Source of the DNA: Ailurus styani
Taxonomy: Eukaryota > Chordata > Mammalia > Carnivora > Ailuridae
Length of the DNA stretch: 64,000 nt
NCBI GenBank assembly: GCA_002007465.1
Contig: LNAC01001209.1
Location: 98,710-162,709, forward strand
Direction: 5' to 3'
Made by a program: the position numbers and the translations under genes. Shown in pieces: positions 44,755-55,298 of this stretch (position 1 is its first letter; every line of letters starts with the position of its first letter). The notes beneath the pieces are model-generated. The model did no database searches and was not told the DNA's origin. It saw only the letters and a program-made list of their open reading frames with translations.

Positions 44755-44850
44755 ATCCTACTTCTGGAGATTCCGAATCAATAGGTCCATGATCGAGCCT
44801 GAGAATTTGTATATTGCAACGATGATAGGAGTTATTCTGACGCCCACGCC
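44695..44850 (+). mobile_element. MER5A-like DNA transposon relic
   Basis: 'acattagtatcatctagtgt', 'ctgaaaaatacacattcctg', 'agatcctacttctggagatt', 'ccgaatcaataggtccatga' and 'tcgagcctgagaatttgtat' follow MER5A order. It overlaps the end of the artefact duplication, so the first copy (about 44400-44456) is a partial duplicate. Confidence 0.75.
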
Positions 44851-45060
44851 TCATTGATTGTTTGCTTAAGTTTCTACAGCTCACTAAGAACAGAAAGTGG
44901 ACCGGACACAAGTCATATCATATTTCAGTAATATTTCTATTATGCCATCTAAGGGAAAAAAAGAAAAAGTAAAAGAATACAGTCACTTCTCCTGTGTTGT
45001 AACAGAAATAGGGGGAGATTCTGGAAGAGTATCAAAGCAGCAAGTACAATCACAGGCCTA

Positions 45061-45360
45061 ATGAGAACACTCACCAGATGGGGAACGTCCGTGGAGAACA
45101 GAGAGAAAGGTGGAAGCTCAGGCAAAAAAGAGACACAAAACACCAGAGGCAGCAAAGGGTTCAGAAAACCAAAGTCTGCAAGCAACGGTCTTTTGGCAAA
45201 ATTCCACAGGATGGGCTCTACTCCTCCTCGTGGCCTTTGTGCTTATCGCCAGGGCAGACCCCCATTTCCACCTCCTGCCTCTGTTCTGCGAGGGTACAGG
45301 GACAGCTTCCAACATCAGAATGAGAGATTGTTGCAGGACTAGTAGATTAAATTAGATTTT
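45061..45360 (+). other. Multi-frame open, GC-richer segment, possible retrocopy fragment
   Basis: All three plus frames are open for 78-93 codons here, in sequence richer in GC than its neighbours. One frame reads Pro/Arg-rich wording (GRPPFPPP then RGYRDSFQHQNERLLQD). This hints at a processed pseudogene of an RNA-binding-type protein. I cannot match it to a specific gene, and no poly(A) or TSD was seen. Confidence 0.2.
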
Positions 45361-45677
45361 CACACAAACATTACTTTTCATAATGAAATAATATTGAGAG
45401 TGAAAATTTGGAATACATGAAGAAACGTATTAGCATCATACAGGAAGGAATCAGATTTTATGGGAGACGGTTCTAAAACTGGTGTTTTTATCTTAAACAT
45501 GGTACTTTTAAGAAGAACTGGTAAATATCACTAATAGCCAAAAGTAATTTGTAAAAGATCTGGGAATCAACCATTTATGGAAAATAAATGAGAGAGAATG
45601 TCAGAGAGGAGGGTCCAAACCAAACTGCTAACTCAAGATCCCTACATTCATATAAAGTGACCCAACACACCAAATAG

Positions 45678-45872
45678 CTTTTTTTTTTCTTTTGAAAGAT
45701 TTTACCCATTTATTTGACAGAGAGAGAGAGAGACAGCGAAAGAGGGAGTACAAGCAGGGGGAGTAGGAGAGGGAGAAGCAGGCTTCCCGCTGAGCAGGGA
45801 ACCCGATGTGGGGCTCGACCCCAGAACCGGAGCCAAAGGCTGATGCTTCACGACTGAGCCACCCAGGCACCC
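45678..45872 (-). mobile_element. CanSINE, minus strand, left member of a pair
   Basis: Poly(T), AAAGATTTTACCCATTTATTTG, GA-rich section, 'gagaagcaggcttcccgctg', 'gactgagccacccaggcacc' and poly(C). Its right end directly abuts the next SINE. A single TSD surrounds both elements. Confidence 0.95.
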
Positions 45873-45879
45873 CCCCCCC

Positions 45880-46082
45880 ATTTAAGATTTCATTTTGAGA
45901 GAGAGAGAGAGAGAGAGCATGCGGGGGAGGGACGAGGTACAGGGGGAGAGGGAGTGATAATCTTAAGCAGACTCCATGCTGAGCAAGGAGCTTGGCACCA
46001 GGCTCTATCTCACGACCCTGAGATCACGACCTGAGTCAAAACCAACAGTTGAGGCTCAACTGACTGCACCACCCAGGCGCCC
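45880..46082 (-). mobile_element. CanSINE, minus strand, right member of a pair
   Basis: TTTAAGATTTCATTTTGAGAG, (GA)n, 'gcagactccatgctgagcaa', 'ctgagatcacgacctgagtc' and CACCACCCAGGCGCCCC. Right flank CACCAAACAGCT matches CACCAAATAGCT at the left flank of the other member (about 45666-45677), with one difference. It is more diverged than its partner. Confidence 0.95.
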
Positions 46083-46379
46083 CACCAAACAGCTATTTTT
46101 AACTGAGCTATAATTATCTTACAGAAACAAAAATCATGGACAGAAAGATTCTGAACAAGAACCAAACCTGTGGTTTGTTCACTAAAACTTTCTAATTAGA
46201 GCACAACTCGGGGAAAGAGTCTCTGATTTTGGTCTAATCCCTATTGGGTGCAGAATCAAAGGGACAGCTAAAATGGTTGTACTGAATTCAATTTAATATA
46301 TATAATTAAATGCATATCTCCTATATGCCAGTCACTTTGCCAGACATTACAGAACACAGCAGAACAAAATGCCTTCTGT

Positions 46380-47260
46380 TGGTCTGACACCTGGGGAGCT
46401 TCCCAAGTGACAGTGGAAACCGGGCCCCTCCTGCCCTGGGGGCAAGAAGTGACCCAAGAAAGAGGCAGGCCCGTCCAGATCAGTATGCAGCAGATATAAG
46501 AAGCGAGGGAACTTACCCCCAAGGCTCGTCCCGGGCAGTCTGCAAGACGCGGACATCTGCACACCCGCCAGCCAGAATCTAAAGCTTACACAGAGGCCTT
46601 TGCGTGGTTTGGTCACATACGCCACCAGATGATCGCAATAACACATTACTCTCTCAACGCTGTGTCCTTGAAAACAACTTCAGGTGTGGGGATAGTCGGT
46701 GCGCAAGGTACATTCCAAAGCAGGGGGTGGGGAGGAGCCTCTAATGGCCCAGCTGCAGCTCAAGGGCAACTGGAGGTCATGTCCTCTCAGTGGCCTCTAC
46801 CAACACCATGCCGGCTTTGGGAGCTCCTCTTCTCGAGGAGGGAGCATGGTAAACAGTCAACAGGGACATAAGGGAAGGATTGGCAACTACGAGACCAGTC
46901 ATAGTGCTGTGGGAAATAAGGAAATGGTGTCTCGGGAAGAGACGTGGGAAGAGGATTCCCAGGTGAACATGACCTTGGAGGCCTTGGAGGATGAAGGAGT
47001 TTCTCCAGGTGAGCCCAGGGAAGTGGGAAGGGGAGAAAAGTCCCAGGTGTGGGGACTAAGGCTTGAGGAAAGTACTGAGTCTGTGAGCACTCTGCACGAT
47101 GGGTTTTCGGTGTGCTGACAAAATGCAGCAGCGTGGGCCGGGTTATAAAGGTGGCCTGTGAGAAGGTTCTAGTGGTTCGTAATCCCAACTGTGTCCCTGG
47201 GGTAGGGTGGGGCACAGGCAAGGGATGCGGACTAGGAAGTTTGGGATCTGCATCCTGTCT
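46380..47260. other. GC-richer unique block with overlapping long frames
   Basis: Open frames of 139 codons on plus (46699-47118) and 144 codons on minus (46787-47221) overlap through the same DNA, with 98-99 codon minus frames at 46268-46646. Having both strands open over 330 bp is a property of the composition, so I do not call a gene. Parts (for example 'ggccttggaggatgaaggag') resemble the unnamed old repeat in this window. Confidence 0.25.
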
Positions 47261-47267
47261 CTCCCTT

Positions 47268-47453
47268 TTATTTTATTTTTTAAGATTTTATTGATTAATT
47301 GGACAGAGAGAGAGCACAAGCACTGGGAGTGAGAAAGGGAGAAGCAGGCTCCCTTCTAAGCTGGGAGCAGGATGCGGGGCTTGATCCTGGAACCCTGGGA
47401 TCCCGACCCGAGCTCAAGGCAGATGCTTAACCGACTGAGCCACCCAGGTACCC
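47268..47453 (-). mobile_element. CanSINE, minus strand, inserted at the edge of a MIR
   Basis: TTTATTTTTTAAGATTTTATTG, GA section, 'gagaagcaggctcccttcta' and inverted head GAGCCACCCAGGTACCC. A short TSD is likely (cctgtctctc before, cctgtccctc after). Confidence 0.95.
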
Positions 47454-47457
47454 TGTC

Positions 47458-47640
47458 CCTCAGTGTAATCTCTGGCAAATTACCACCCCATCTGTGCCTC
47501 AGTTGACTCACTTGCAAATTGGGAATGATAAAAATGATTCCAACCTCACGGTAAGGTTTTAATGATCAAACCAAATAATATACATAAAGAATTTAGAACA
47601 GTGCCTGTCACAGAAAAGTGTACTAATGTTAATGTATATA
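47458..47640 (+). repeat. MIR (ancient SINE)
   Basis: 'taatctctggcaaattacca', 'catctgtgcctcagttgact', 'gcaaattgggaatgataaaa', then 'gaacagtgcctgtcacagaa' at the 3' end. Confidence 0.78.
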
Positions 47641-48116
47641 AATAATGTTAATATGTCTAAATAGCATGTTCACAATATGTATAAATGTTAATAGTGAAGA
47701 ACTTGAAAGGAAATGTCAAATGATTAATTACATGAATTCTGGAATCAGAAAGGCAGACTGGGGTAGCATTTAGCACTCGTCACTCATAGAACATTGAGGG
47801 AATCACTTAACTTCCTCGTACCCATAAATCAAAGACAACAACTGGGAGGTATCACAGCCAAGATGCAGAACTCTTAGCATAGCTCGAGCCATATAGCAAG
47901 TACTCGATGAAGTTATCCACTCCTTTTTAACCATTAAAGAGGCGTTGAGAGTCCTAAGAATTTATATGGGTCGGGGGGGTGGATTAGATATTATTTACTC
48001 CTATAGAAAAACATGCCCAAAAAGAGAAAATGAGAGTAAAATGTAAATAGTTTATTTTGGCTTTGGGAAACAAATAGCTAATGCTTTGGCGGTAGTAGAG
48101 GTAGTGGGGTTATTAG

Positions 48117-48140
48117 GGTGTGTGTATGTGTGTGTATGTC
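48117..48140. repeat. (TG)n microsatellite
   Basis: Short TG tract with TATG interruptions. Confidence 0.85.
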
Positions 48141-48469
48141 TATTGCCTTTGAAAATATAGCTTTTAACTGTTTTTAAATGAGACCGGCATCTGTGGGATT
48201 TGCTTGGCTGATACTCTGGCTTCCAGCCTTTCCATTCTTCCGCATGCAATTGCTACAATCAAGCAGGGCCAAAAATCTCTCTCCACGCAGTCACTAGCAA
48301 GACTCCTGACACTGAGCATTAAAAATGTATTTAGCCTATGAGGCTGTTTGGCTTTGCAGATAATTACAAATGGCAAAAGCATGATGCGCTAGCGGAGGAG
48401 AGGCAAGACTGTGAGGAAGCTAGCCCAGAAGGCTATCTAGAATAAAACTAACAGACATTCTAAGCCATT
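48141..48469. other. Unique sequence
   Basis: Repeat-free. Contains 'gataattacaaatggcaaaa', resembling the homeodomain/E-box words at 14.97 kb. A frame of 72 codons on minus is not supported. Confidence 0.3.
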
Positions 48470-48650
48470 GACTTACTCATTGGCTAAAAGCGCTTTTCAA
48501 ATAATGTATGTTAATTCTCACAAAACATTCTTGATTATGATTATTCTATTGATGAAAAAAGGACATTTCAGATATGTTAACTGATTTGCCCCAAATTTCA
48601 TAATGAGGAAATTGTGGCACCTCCTTGGTATCTCTGTTCCCTTGTGCATA
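48470..48650 (-). repeat. MIR (ancient SINE), reverse orientation
   Basis: 'atgtatgttaattctcacaa', 'gattattctattgatgaaaa', 'ttaactgatttgccccaaat', 'ttcataatgaggaaattgtg' follow the inverted MIR order. Confidence 0.65.
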
Positions 48651-49073
48651 TTCTAAGCCACCTTACTGTATGGAAAGTTTGTATCTGAGGTCTTATGTTA
48701 TTGCTGGTGTTGGGCAGAGGTATAACAGGTCATGAGGAAGATTAAACAGTAAGTTTTCCAAACAGAAGTGAACTAAAATGTATCACTTCTGATACATTGG
48801 TCATAATATTCAGTTAAGTGGTTAACTCTGATTCTGCTTTAGGGATGTCCTTATAGAAGAATCTTTCCGTTGATATGCGTATCTTTTTTGAAATATTCAT
48901 TAATCTATTGATCACTTCTCAAAATTAAAGAAACAGAGGGAAGCCATAGGTTCATATAAGTGATGTTTCTGTTCCATTTCAGAGCATCAATCCTTAAATT
49001 CATCTTCACTTTTTCAATCCCATTGGCAAGACTCACTTCGATGCTTGATATACCAAATTCTCTAACTCTTTAA
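48651..49073. other. Unique AT-rich sequence
   Basis: Nothing recognised. Confidence 0.45.
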
Positions 49074-49085
49074 AACTTAAGCTAG

Positions 49086-49325
49086 GGGTGCCTGGGTGAC
49101 TCAGTTGTGTAAGCATCTGACTCTTGATTTCAGCTTAGGTCGTGATCTCAGGGTCCTGGGATCAAGCCCCATGTTGGCCTCTGCCCTTAGTGGGGAGTTT
49201 GCTTGGGATTCTCTCTCTCCCTCTGCCTCTGTTCCTCTCCCCACTCAGGCATGCACACTCTCTTTCTCTCAAAAAAAAAAAAAAGAAAAAGACCTTAAAA
49301 CACACACACACCCACACACACACAA
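49086..49325 (+). mobile_element. CanSINE with expanded (AC)n tail
   Basis: GGGGTGCCTGGGTGACTCAG head, CT-rich body, then AAAAAAAAAAAAAAGAAAAAG and a (CA)n run at about 49301-49324 where the usual AATAAA tail would be. The TSD is aacttaagctag (49074-49085) and aacctaagctag (49326-49337). Frames of 69-112 codons over it are artefacts. Confidence 0.96.
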
Positions 49326-49337
49326 AACCTAAGCTAG

Positions 49338-50567
49338 AAGACATTGAATAATCCAGAGGGTATTTGAGATATATGGTTGTGTGGGGAGATGACCAGATGG
49401 TGCAGGGACACTTGAAAGAACAATGTAGAACTGTATGGCTCATCCACTTGACATGCTCCCATTTTAAACTGTTCCTCTTCCTTTCATTTCCAGGACCCAA
49501 AGCTCAAAATACTGGGGATGAGAGAAGCCAGCAATTAGGTGAGGTGGAGAGAAGCAAGGAACAGTATGGGAAAACGGAGGGAAGTCATCCTTCTCTGCTT
49601 ATCTTTTCAACCTTAAATTCTGGTTCAAGTCTATAAACGTCCTTGTGTAATCATATATTAGTCCCCATGTCCCCAAGCTCATCACTTGATATCAAATGAG
49701 TCAATTTGGTTTCTCCTGCCAAGTATTGTAGGAGAAGCAGGATCTCCTTTTCCTCTGGAAATCCAGATATTCTTTGGAAACATAGAGACCCTTTACTCCT
49801 CTTACCCTCCCATCTCCTATTTCTGATCAATTCTTATTCAATTTTTGACTTACTTCCTCACTTCTTAGACCCCTTTGGTCTTCTCTCAGCCACACTTTGG
49901 GTACAAATACTGCTAGCTTTCAAAAATGCCAGTCACATAGGCAGCTGTGTGTGGCAGAATTTTTGATGAAGACCAAGAGGAATGAATAGGACTATATAGA
50001 TCATGGTGGAGTCAACACTTAAAACACTGGCTTGCTGCTTCTCGTAAATTCACGAGCATCGTCACCACCATCTCCTGGATGCCCTTATCTCTTCAGATAC
50101 TGGACTTCCTATTGTACGACTCACCCCACCCCACCCTCTCGTCCCACTCATGGATTTTCCTGTCTTCCCTCCATCCCTGGGACCTGCCATCCTGCTTTTT
50201 TAGCCCACGCCCAGAAATTCCACTGTGGCCTGTTTTATTATGCATAGCAATTTACCTTTTTCTTTGTCCTTCTCTTCTTAATCTATTCCCTGAAATCAAA
50301 AGGACTCATCAGATCTATTTGGTAACAAAAGCTCTCTCTCTTCTCAAACTAATTTTCCTGCCTCATCAGAGAAAGTCTTTTGGTGGAATCTTAATTGAGA
50401 CAAAAGTCACTGAAAGTCCATCCAGAGCCTGTTTTGGGGGGAGGGGAGGATAGGTAAGAGGTTCCATCTAGATCAGTTACCAATGAGCTCATTTGAGCAA
50501 ACTGTTAGATGTTGCTGGTTATAAGACATGTTTTTTAAAAAAACAATGCAAACCAGAAAGCATGAAG
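49338..50567. other. Unique sequence
   Basis: A frame of 124 codons (50079-50453) and one of 90 codons (49364-49636) lie here with no recognised motif. The 124-codon frame is CT-rich and hydrophobic by composition. Confidence 0.35.
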
Positions 50568-50578
50568 ATCTAGCAGGA

Positions 50579-50780
50579 GAGGTGCCTGGGTGGCTCAGTG
50601 GGTTAAAGCCTCTGCCTTCGGCTCAGGTCATGATCTCAGGGTCCTGGGATCAAGCCCCACCCCGAATCCGGCTCTCTACTCAGCAGGGAGCCTGCTTCCT
50701 CCTCTCTCTCTGCCTGCCTCTCTGCCTACTTGTGATCTCTCTCTGTCTGTCAAATAAATAAATAAATAATCTTTAAAAAA
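50579..50780 (+). mobile_element. Young CanSINE (mustelid-like type)
   Basis: GGTGCCTGGGTGGCTCAGTG then GGTTAAAGCCTCTGCCTTCG, full CT-rich body and AATAAATAAATAAATAATC tail. Perfect 11-bp TSD ATCTAGCAGGA (50568-50578 and 50781-50791). The 77-codon frame over it is a repeat artefact. Confidence 0.98.
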
Positions 50781-50819
50781 ATCTAGCAGGAAAAACTATT
50801 TAAAAGTGCTTCACTCTTG

Positions 50820-50997
50820 GGCGCCTGGGTGGCTCAGTGGGTTAAAGCCTCTGCCTTCGGCTCAGGTCATGATCTCAGGGTCCTGGGATCGAGGCCCGCA
50901 TCAGGCTCTCTGCTCAGCAGGGAGCCTGCTTCCTCCTCTCTCTCTGCCTACTTGTAATCTCTCTCTGTCAAATAAATAAATAAAATCTTTAAAAAAA
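50820..50997 (+). mobile_element. Young CanSINE, nearly identical to its neighbour
   Basis: Only about 30 bp downstream of the previous copy and in the same orientation. The body differs at few positions and lacks one 'ctgcctctctgcc' unit. A long perfect TSD, AAAAGTGCTTCACTCTTG (50802-50819 and 50998-51015), shows it as a separate, recent insertion. Confidence 0.98.
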
Positions 50998-51015
50998 AAA
51001 AGTGCTTCACTCTTG

Positions 51016-52600
51016 TTTTGAGAACCAAACTTTCAAAGTTGCTTTCGAACATTGTGTATTTTGAAAGTCTATGTCAAATGCTTCTTGTTCCCTGACATAG
51101 TTTCTTAGAGGTTGGATGGGACATTAAAAATATTTGTGGTTACATTTACTCTATATGTAGTCACAGAGTAACTAGTTATACTGTTACATAAATACAAAAG
51201 AAATACATGAGCAAGAAGAACAGCAGGAGCAGGTGAGTAATCAGCTCTGAAAGAGGTAAGCCCCCTATAGACCATGCTGAGAACTCCTGTTCTGCCCCCC
51301 AGAGAGAGGGGTCTCAATAGGTTATTTGAAAAAGTTCTGTAAATAGGGAATTTGGATGTATCCAAGGACGCTAGTTCTTACAGTCAGCTAAGTAGATGGG
51401 AAGGAATGTTTTTATAGGTCCTAAAAATATCCCCAAACTCACCCTGCCCATCTGCTCACCACACACAGTTGCAGAGTCCTGTTTTGTGGTGCCATTCTGG
51501 AAGACTTTGAGCAGTTTCTTAGTGAGAAGAGCGGTTTCTCTGCAGCACACTCCCCAGACTCAAGAAATCTTGCTATTCTGAGCATGAATGCCCCTGTAAC
51601 CTAATATTTCTATTGAATTTATAGACTGATATTATGAATACATGTTGGGTAGATGGGCACACGGCTGGGTTAAGGGTTCCTGAAACTATTGATCTCAGCA
51701 CAATAAAGAGTAAGTGGTGCCACTGGAAATTTGATTTTTATGTGATGGAAATGTGCTGAATCATCGATTATAGTTATACCCCATGTGTTTCAGGGACATT
51801 TATAAAGCTGTGGGGCTAAATCAAATCAGACTTGGAGTATATAGAGAAAATATTTGCAGAAAGCATCGGGGTGTCGTCAAAAATATGACTTGAAAGAACG
51901 ACGTTTAGGGCCTTTCTGGAATAATGCTGTGCAAACCACAGAGGCGTTTCAAGCCACTTTGAGCATGCCTACATTAACTGAATTCCTAGAAATCAAATGC
52001 AAAATAAATAATTTTACTAATGTAATCTATAAGAAGGGCACAAAATAGCTTACATGCTACAAGGTCTATGAATAGCTTTAAAAATTCCCAAACACCAGGC
52101 AAATAGAGTATGTCCCTTACATGCACACCTGCTCCTATAAAAGTTGAGAGAGTAAAATAATTTGATGGTTTGGAAACGAGTAGGTTTTAAAAAATCCTTG
52201 ATATAACATTATATTAAGCAAGAAACTAGCAGATGAACACTGAGGTATGAAATCTATAATAGATGCAAGGAATTCTTAAGTGATTGATGACAAATGCTGT
52301 GGTATAGAGCTGGTAATGGAGAAGCAGTTACTGTGGGAATACAGATATTGATGATATAAACTTAATCGAGCCCTGAAATGTTAATTGGAAAAGCCTCATG
52401 AAGAAATCTGGCTTTGTTGTGAATATTTGTTGCTTAGGTTTCTGATCTGTTGAAGAAAATATGGTGACACTAAGCATGCAGGCTGCTTGAAGTGATGTCA
52501 CACATTGCAAAGCCTAGCCACCCTATGTGGTTTGCAAACAGACTGTTGGGCGACATGTTTCTTTTCTGGATTATCTCACTTTATCAAGTCATGTGAGAAA
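51016..52600. other. Unique AT-rich sequence
   Basis: No repeat or gene recognised; short frames of 60-86 codons only. Confidence 0.45.
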
Positions 52601-52617
52601 TCCCTGGGGAGTGGCCA

Positions 52618-52735
52618 TTACCAGAGTGTAAGGTATTGGACTTGGAACCAAGAAATCCATAGTTGAGACTTCACTTTTCTGTAACCAGACAGATGACCTT
52701 GGGCAAGCCATTTAATTTCCCTGGGCGCTTGGACT
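52618..52735 (+). repeat. MIR fragment (ancient SINE)
   Basis: 'ttggacttggaaccaagaaa', 'tccatagttgagacttcact', 'accttgggcaagccatttaa' follow the MIR 5' and central order. Confidence 0.65.
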
Positions 52736-52739
52736 AAAT

Positions 52740-52920
52740 AGTATTAATAATTCCAGTTTATTATATGCCAATACTCTGCTAAGCATACTTTCTTATCTCA
52801 TTAATAATCCTTTTAAGTAAATATGCTCTCCATTGACACAGAAAAAACTGAGGTTTAGGGATGTAAGAAAATTGCCCAAGGTTGCAAAGCTAATAAAGAG
52901 TAGAAATGGGCTTTTAATTG
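52740..52920 (-). repeat. MIR, reverse orientation
   Basis: 'tttattatatgccaatactc', 'tgctaagcatactttcttat', 'ctcattaataatccttttaa', 'aaaaactgaggtttagggat', 'gcccaaggttgcaaagctaa' match the reverse complement of MIR. It lies head to head with the plus-strand fragment just before it. Confidence 0.75.
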
Positions 52921-53084
52921 AGGCCTGTTTGTTCTAAGTTTTAAGATCCCTGGTAAATCTTAATGCTTCCTGATTTGCTTTGTTTTAAAAAACATGTTAT
53001 ATGACAGTCTGAAGCACATTCACTGTGCCATGTGGCCTTCCTGAAGGAGTGAGCATCTTCTAAGTTAGCTCAGTCACACCATGG

Positions 53085-53260
53085 TTAGAAGCACAGACTG
53101 AGGCCCAGAAAGCCCAAGTTTAAATCCCACTCACTAGCTTTGTGACTTTCCACAAGCTACCTCCCCTCTGTGTGTCTCAATGTTTTCATCTGCAGAATGG
53201 GGATAATAAGAGCATCTACATCTTAAAGTTGCTACAAAATATTAAGTAACACATTTAGAA
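53085..53260 (+). repeat. MIR (ancient SINE)
   Basis: 'cacagactgaggcccagaaa', 'gtttaaatcccactcactag', 'ctttgtgactttccacaagc', 'ttttcatctgcagaatgggg' and 'ataataagagcatctacatc'. Confidence 0.85.
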
Positions 53261-53764
53261 GATTGATGCCTAAGTGCAGTATCGGCATTAACTCTTATTT
53301 TCTCTGGCCCAACATTTACAGCTATACACCAAAGTATGTGAAAAATACAACTGAATCAGTGAATAAATATTTATTAATATTTTAACCTAGTTTATAAACC
53401 TATGCCAGGTGTTTTAGGAAATGTAACATTAAATATTGACACAGTCCCTGTTCTAAACAATAATCATTCCACAGAGTGAAATCCCTACCTTCCCAGAACT
53501 TTCCCTTTACATTGTTAATGGCCATAAGGAATTCAAACTCCATGGGAGAAAGTAAAATTTCCCACAGAGTGTTCTTAACTCAGAGACACTGATCACTATC
53601 AGATTGCCTTTTATCCTGTGTAAGTATGATGTCAGGTAAAGCATACAGTTTTCCCCTAATTTTTTTGAAAAATATTAAATGATGTATTACTAGTAGCTCA
53701 GTTTTCTAATTATTGCCTTTTAAATGTGTTCTTCCATTATAGATTTAAAGATATTGTGAGTCTG

Positions 53765-53960
53765 GGGAACCTGGGTGGCTCAGTCGGTTAAGCCGCTGCC
53801 TTCAGCTCAGGTCATGATCCCAGGGTCCTGGGATCGAGTCCCACATCGGGCTCCCTGCTCGGCAGAGAGCCTGCTTCTCCCTCTCCCTCTGCCTGCTGCT
53901 CTGCCAACTTCTGCTCTCTCTCTGTTAAATAAATAAATAAAATCTTAAAAAAAAAAAAGC
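53765..53960 (+). mobile_element. CanSINE
   Basis: GGAACCTGGGTGGCTCAGTC head, full CT-rich body, AAATAAATAAATAAAATC tail with poly(A). Perfect TSD TATTGTGAGTCTG (left 53752-53764, right 53961-53973). The 70-codon minus frame is an artefact. Confidence 0.98.
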
Positions 53961-53973
53961 TATTGTGAGTCTG

Positions 53974-54595
53974 TTTATTCGTTATGACTTTTTTGTCTTT
54001 TCCCATGGCCTGGAGAGGATGCATTAATACTTCATGAGAACTTATTTATATTTATAAAGTTTCCAAAAAATAAAGCTTCAAAGCCAAAGATTTTAAATTT
54101 GGGGTCTAAAGTGTTACAAATGATGCCTAAAAGTCTAGAAGGTTAATTTTACTCTTAAGTGGAAAGTAGTTTTTATTTAAAATCAACAAATCAGTAACTG
54201 AACAGGTGACATTTTTTATACCATTATTGCTGAGGTCTGATTACAAGTTACATTTTTGAATATTTGGAAAAGCTTACATAATGTGTATCTTAGAGTCCCA
54301 AAATATTCTCTAATAAACAATGCAACTGAGATCTGTGATTTACTTGCAAAATATAATAATGAGAAACATTTCTGAATTTGCCGAAGGTCACAGAATGAAA
54401 TGGAGATAGAATCTGGAAATCCCACCTTGATCAAAGTCCAGTGAATCTCAAATCCTCATGGATATCACACATTGTATATACTGTAAGGGTAGAAAAAGAA
54501 ATTCAATAGTTCAACAAATATTTACTGACTGCCAATGTATGCCAGGAATTTTTCTTCTTAGTTGTCATAACGCAATCTCAGAGCCCTGCAGGTTA
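53974..54595. other. Unique AT-rich sequence
   Basis: No feature recognised. Confidence 0.45.
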
Positions 54596-54607
54596 TCACC
54601 ACTTTTA

Positions 54608-54812
54608 TTATTTTTTTAAAAGATTTATTTATTTGAGAGAGAGACAGACAGACAGAAAGAACAGAGGGCAGGACAGAAGGAGAAGAAGACAAGCAGACTC
54701 CCAGATGAGCAGGGTGCCTGGAGCAGGGCTTGATCCCAGGACCCTAAGATCATGACCTGAGCTGAAATCAAGAGCCAGATGCTTAACCAACTGAACCACT
54801 CAGGTGCTCCTT
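54608..54812 (-). mobile_element. CanSINE, minus strand
   Basis: TTTTTTTAAAAGATTTATTTATTTG, GACAGACAGACAGA, 'ggcttgatcccaggacccta' and inverted head GAACCACTCAGGTGCTCC. Perfect TSD TCACCACTTTTA (54596-54607 and 54813-54824). Confidence 0.96.
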
Positions 54813-54824
54813 TCACCACTTTTA

Positions 54825-55265
54825 ATTTGAGGAAAAGAAACTCTATTGGGGTTGGAATTCAGCAAATAGTCACTCTTCCCCTCCCGGCCCCCCTCCGTGG
54901 ATGAAGTATACTTTTCTACTACATTGATGTTGAGCTTGGCTATGTACTTGATTTGGCCAAAAAGTGTTTAAGATAGGATTCTAGCAAAGACATGAAATGT
55001 CCTTCTGCATTAGAGAATACTCTCTTGTGCTTCTGCCATTCCTACGAAGGAATGTGACTTTGGCAATCCACTTGTCTCCGAAGAATGGGGGATATGTTGA
55101 TCAGGGCTACCTTAGTAGACTATCCCTTGAAACCTCAGTAATGAGTCAACCCAGCCAACCTGCAGAACCTAAAGCTTGAGGCAGAGCCACCCCAGTTTAT
55201 CCAAGGAAAGGTGAGCATAATGATACATGTGTGTTGTTTGTTGCAGGGCACTGAATTTTGCAGGT
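54825..55265. other. Unique sequence
   Basis: Short unique region between a SINE and the TPT1 pseudogene; no feature recognised. Confidence 0.45.
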
Positions 55266-55286
55266 AGTTTGTTTGTTTGTTTGTTT
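55266..55286. repeat. (GTTT)n microsatellite
   Basis: Five tetranucleotide units just left of the pseudogene's poly(T) end. Confidence 0.85.
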
Positions 55287-55298
55287 TCTGTGTTTAGG

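Noticed and set aside
50579..50780. tRNA gene from A/B box-like sequence in CanSINEs
   Set aside because: These are tRNA-derived SINEs; no cloverleaf with acceptor pairing and anticodon was seen.
50568..51015. CRISPR-like array from spaced direct repeats
   Set aside because: The repeats are two SINEs and their TSDs in a vertebrate genome; spacing and unit size do not fit CRISPR.
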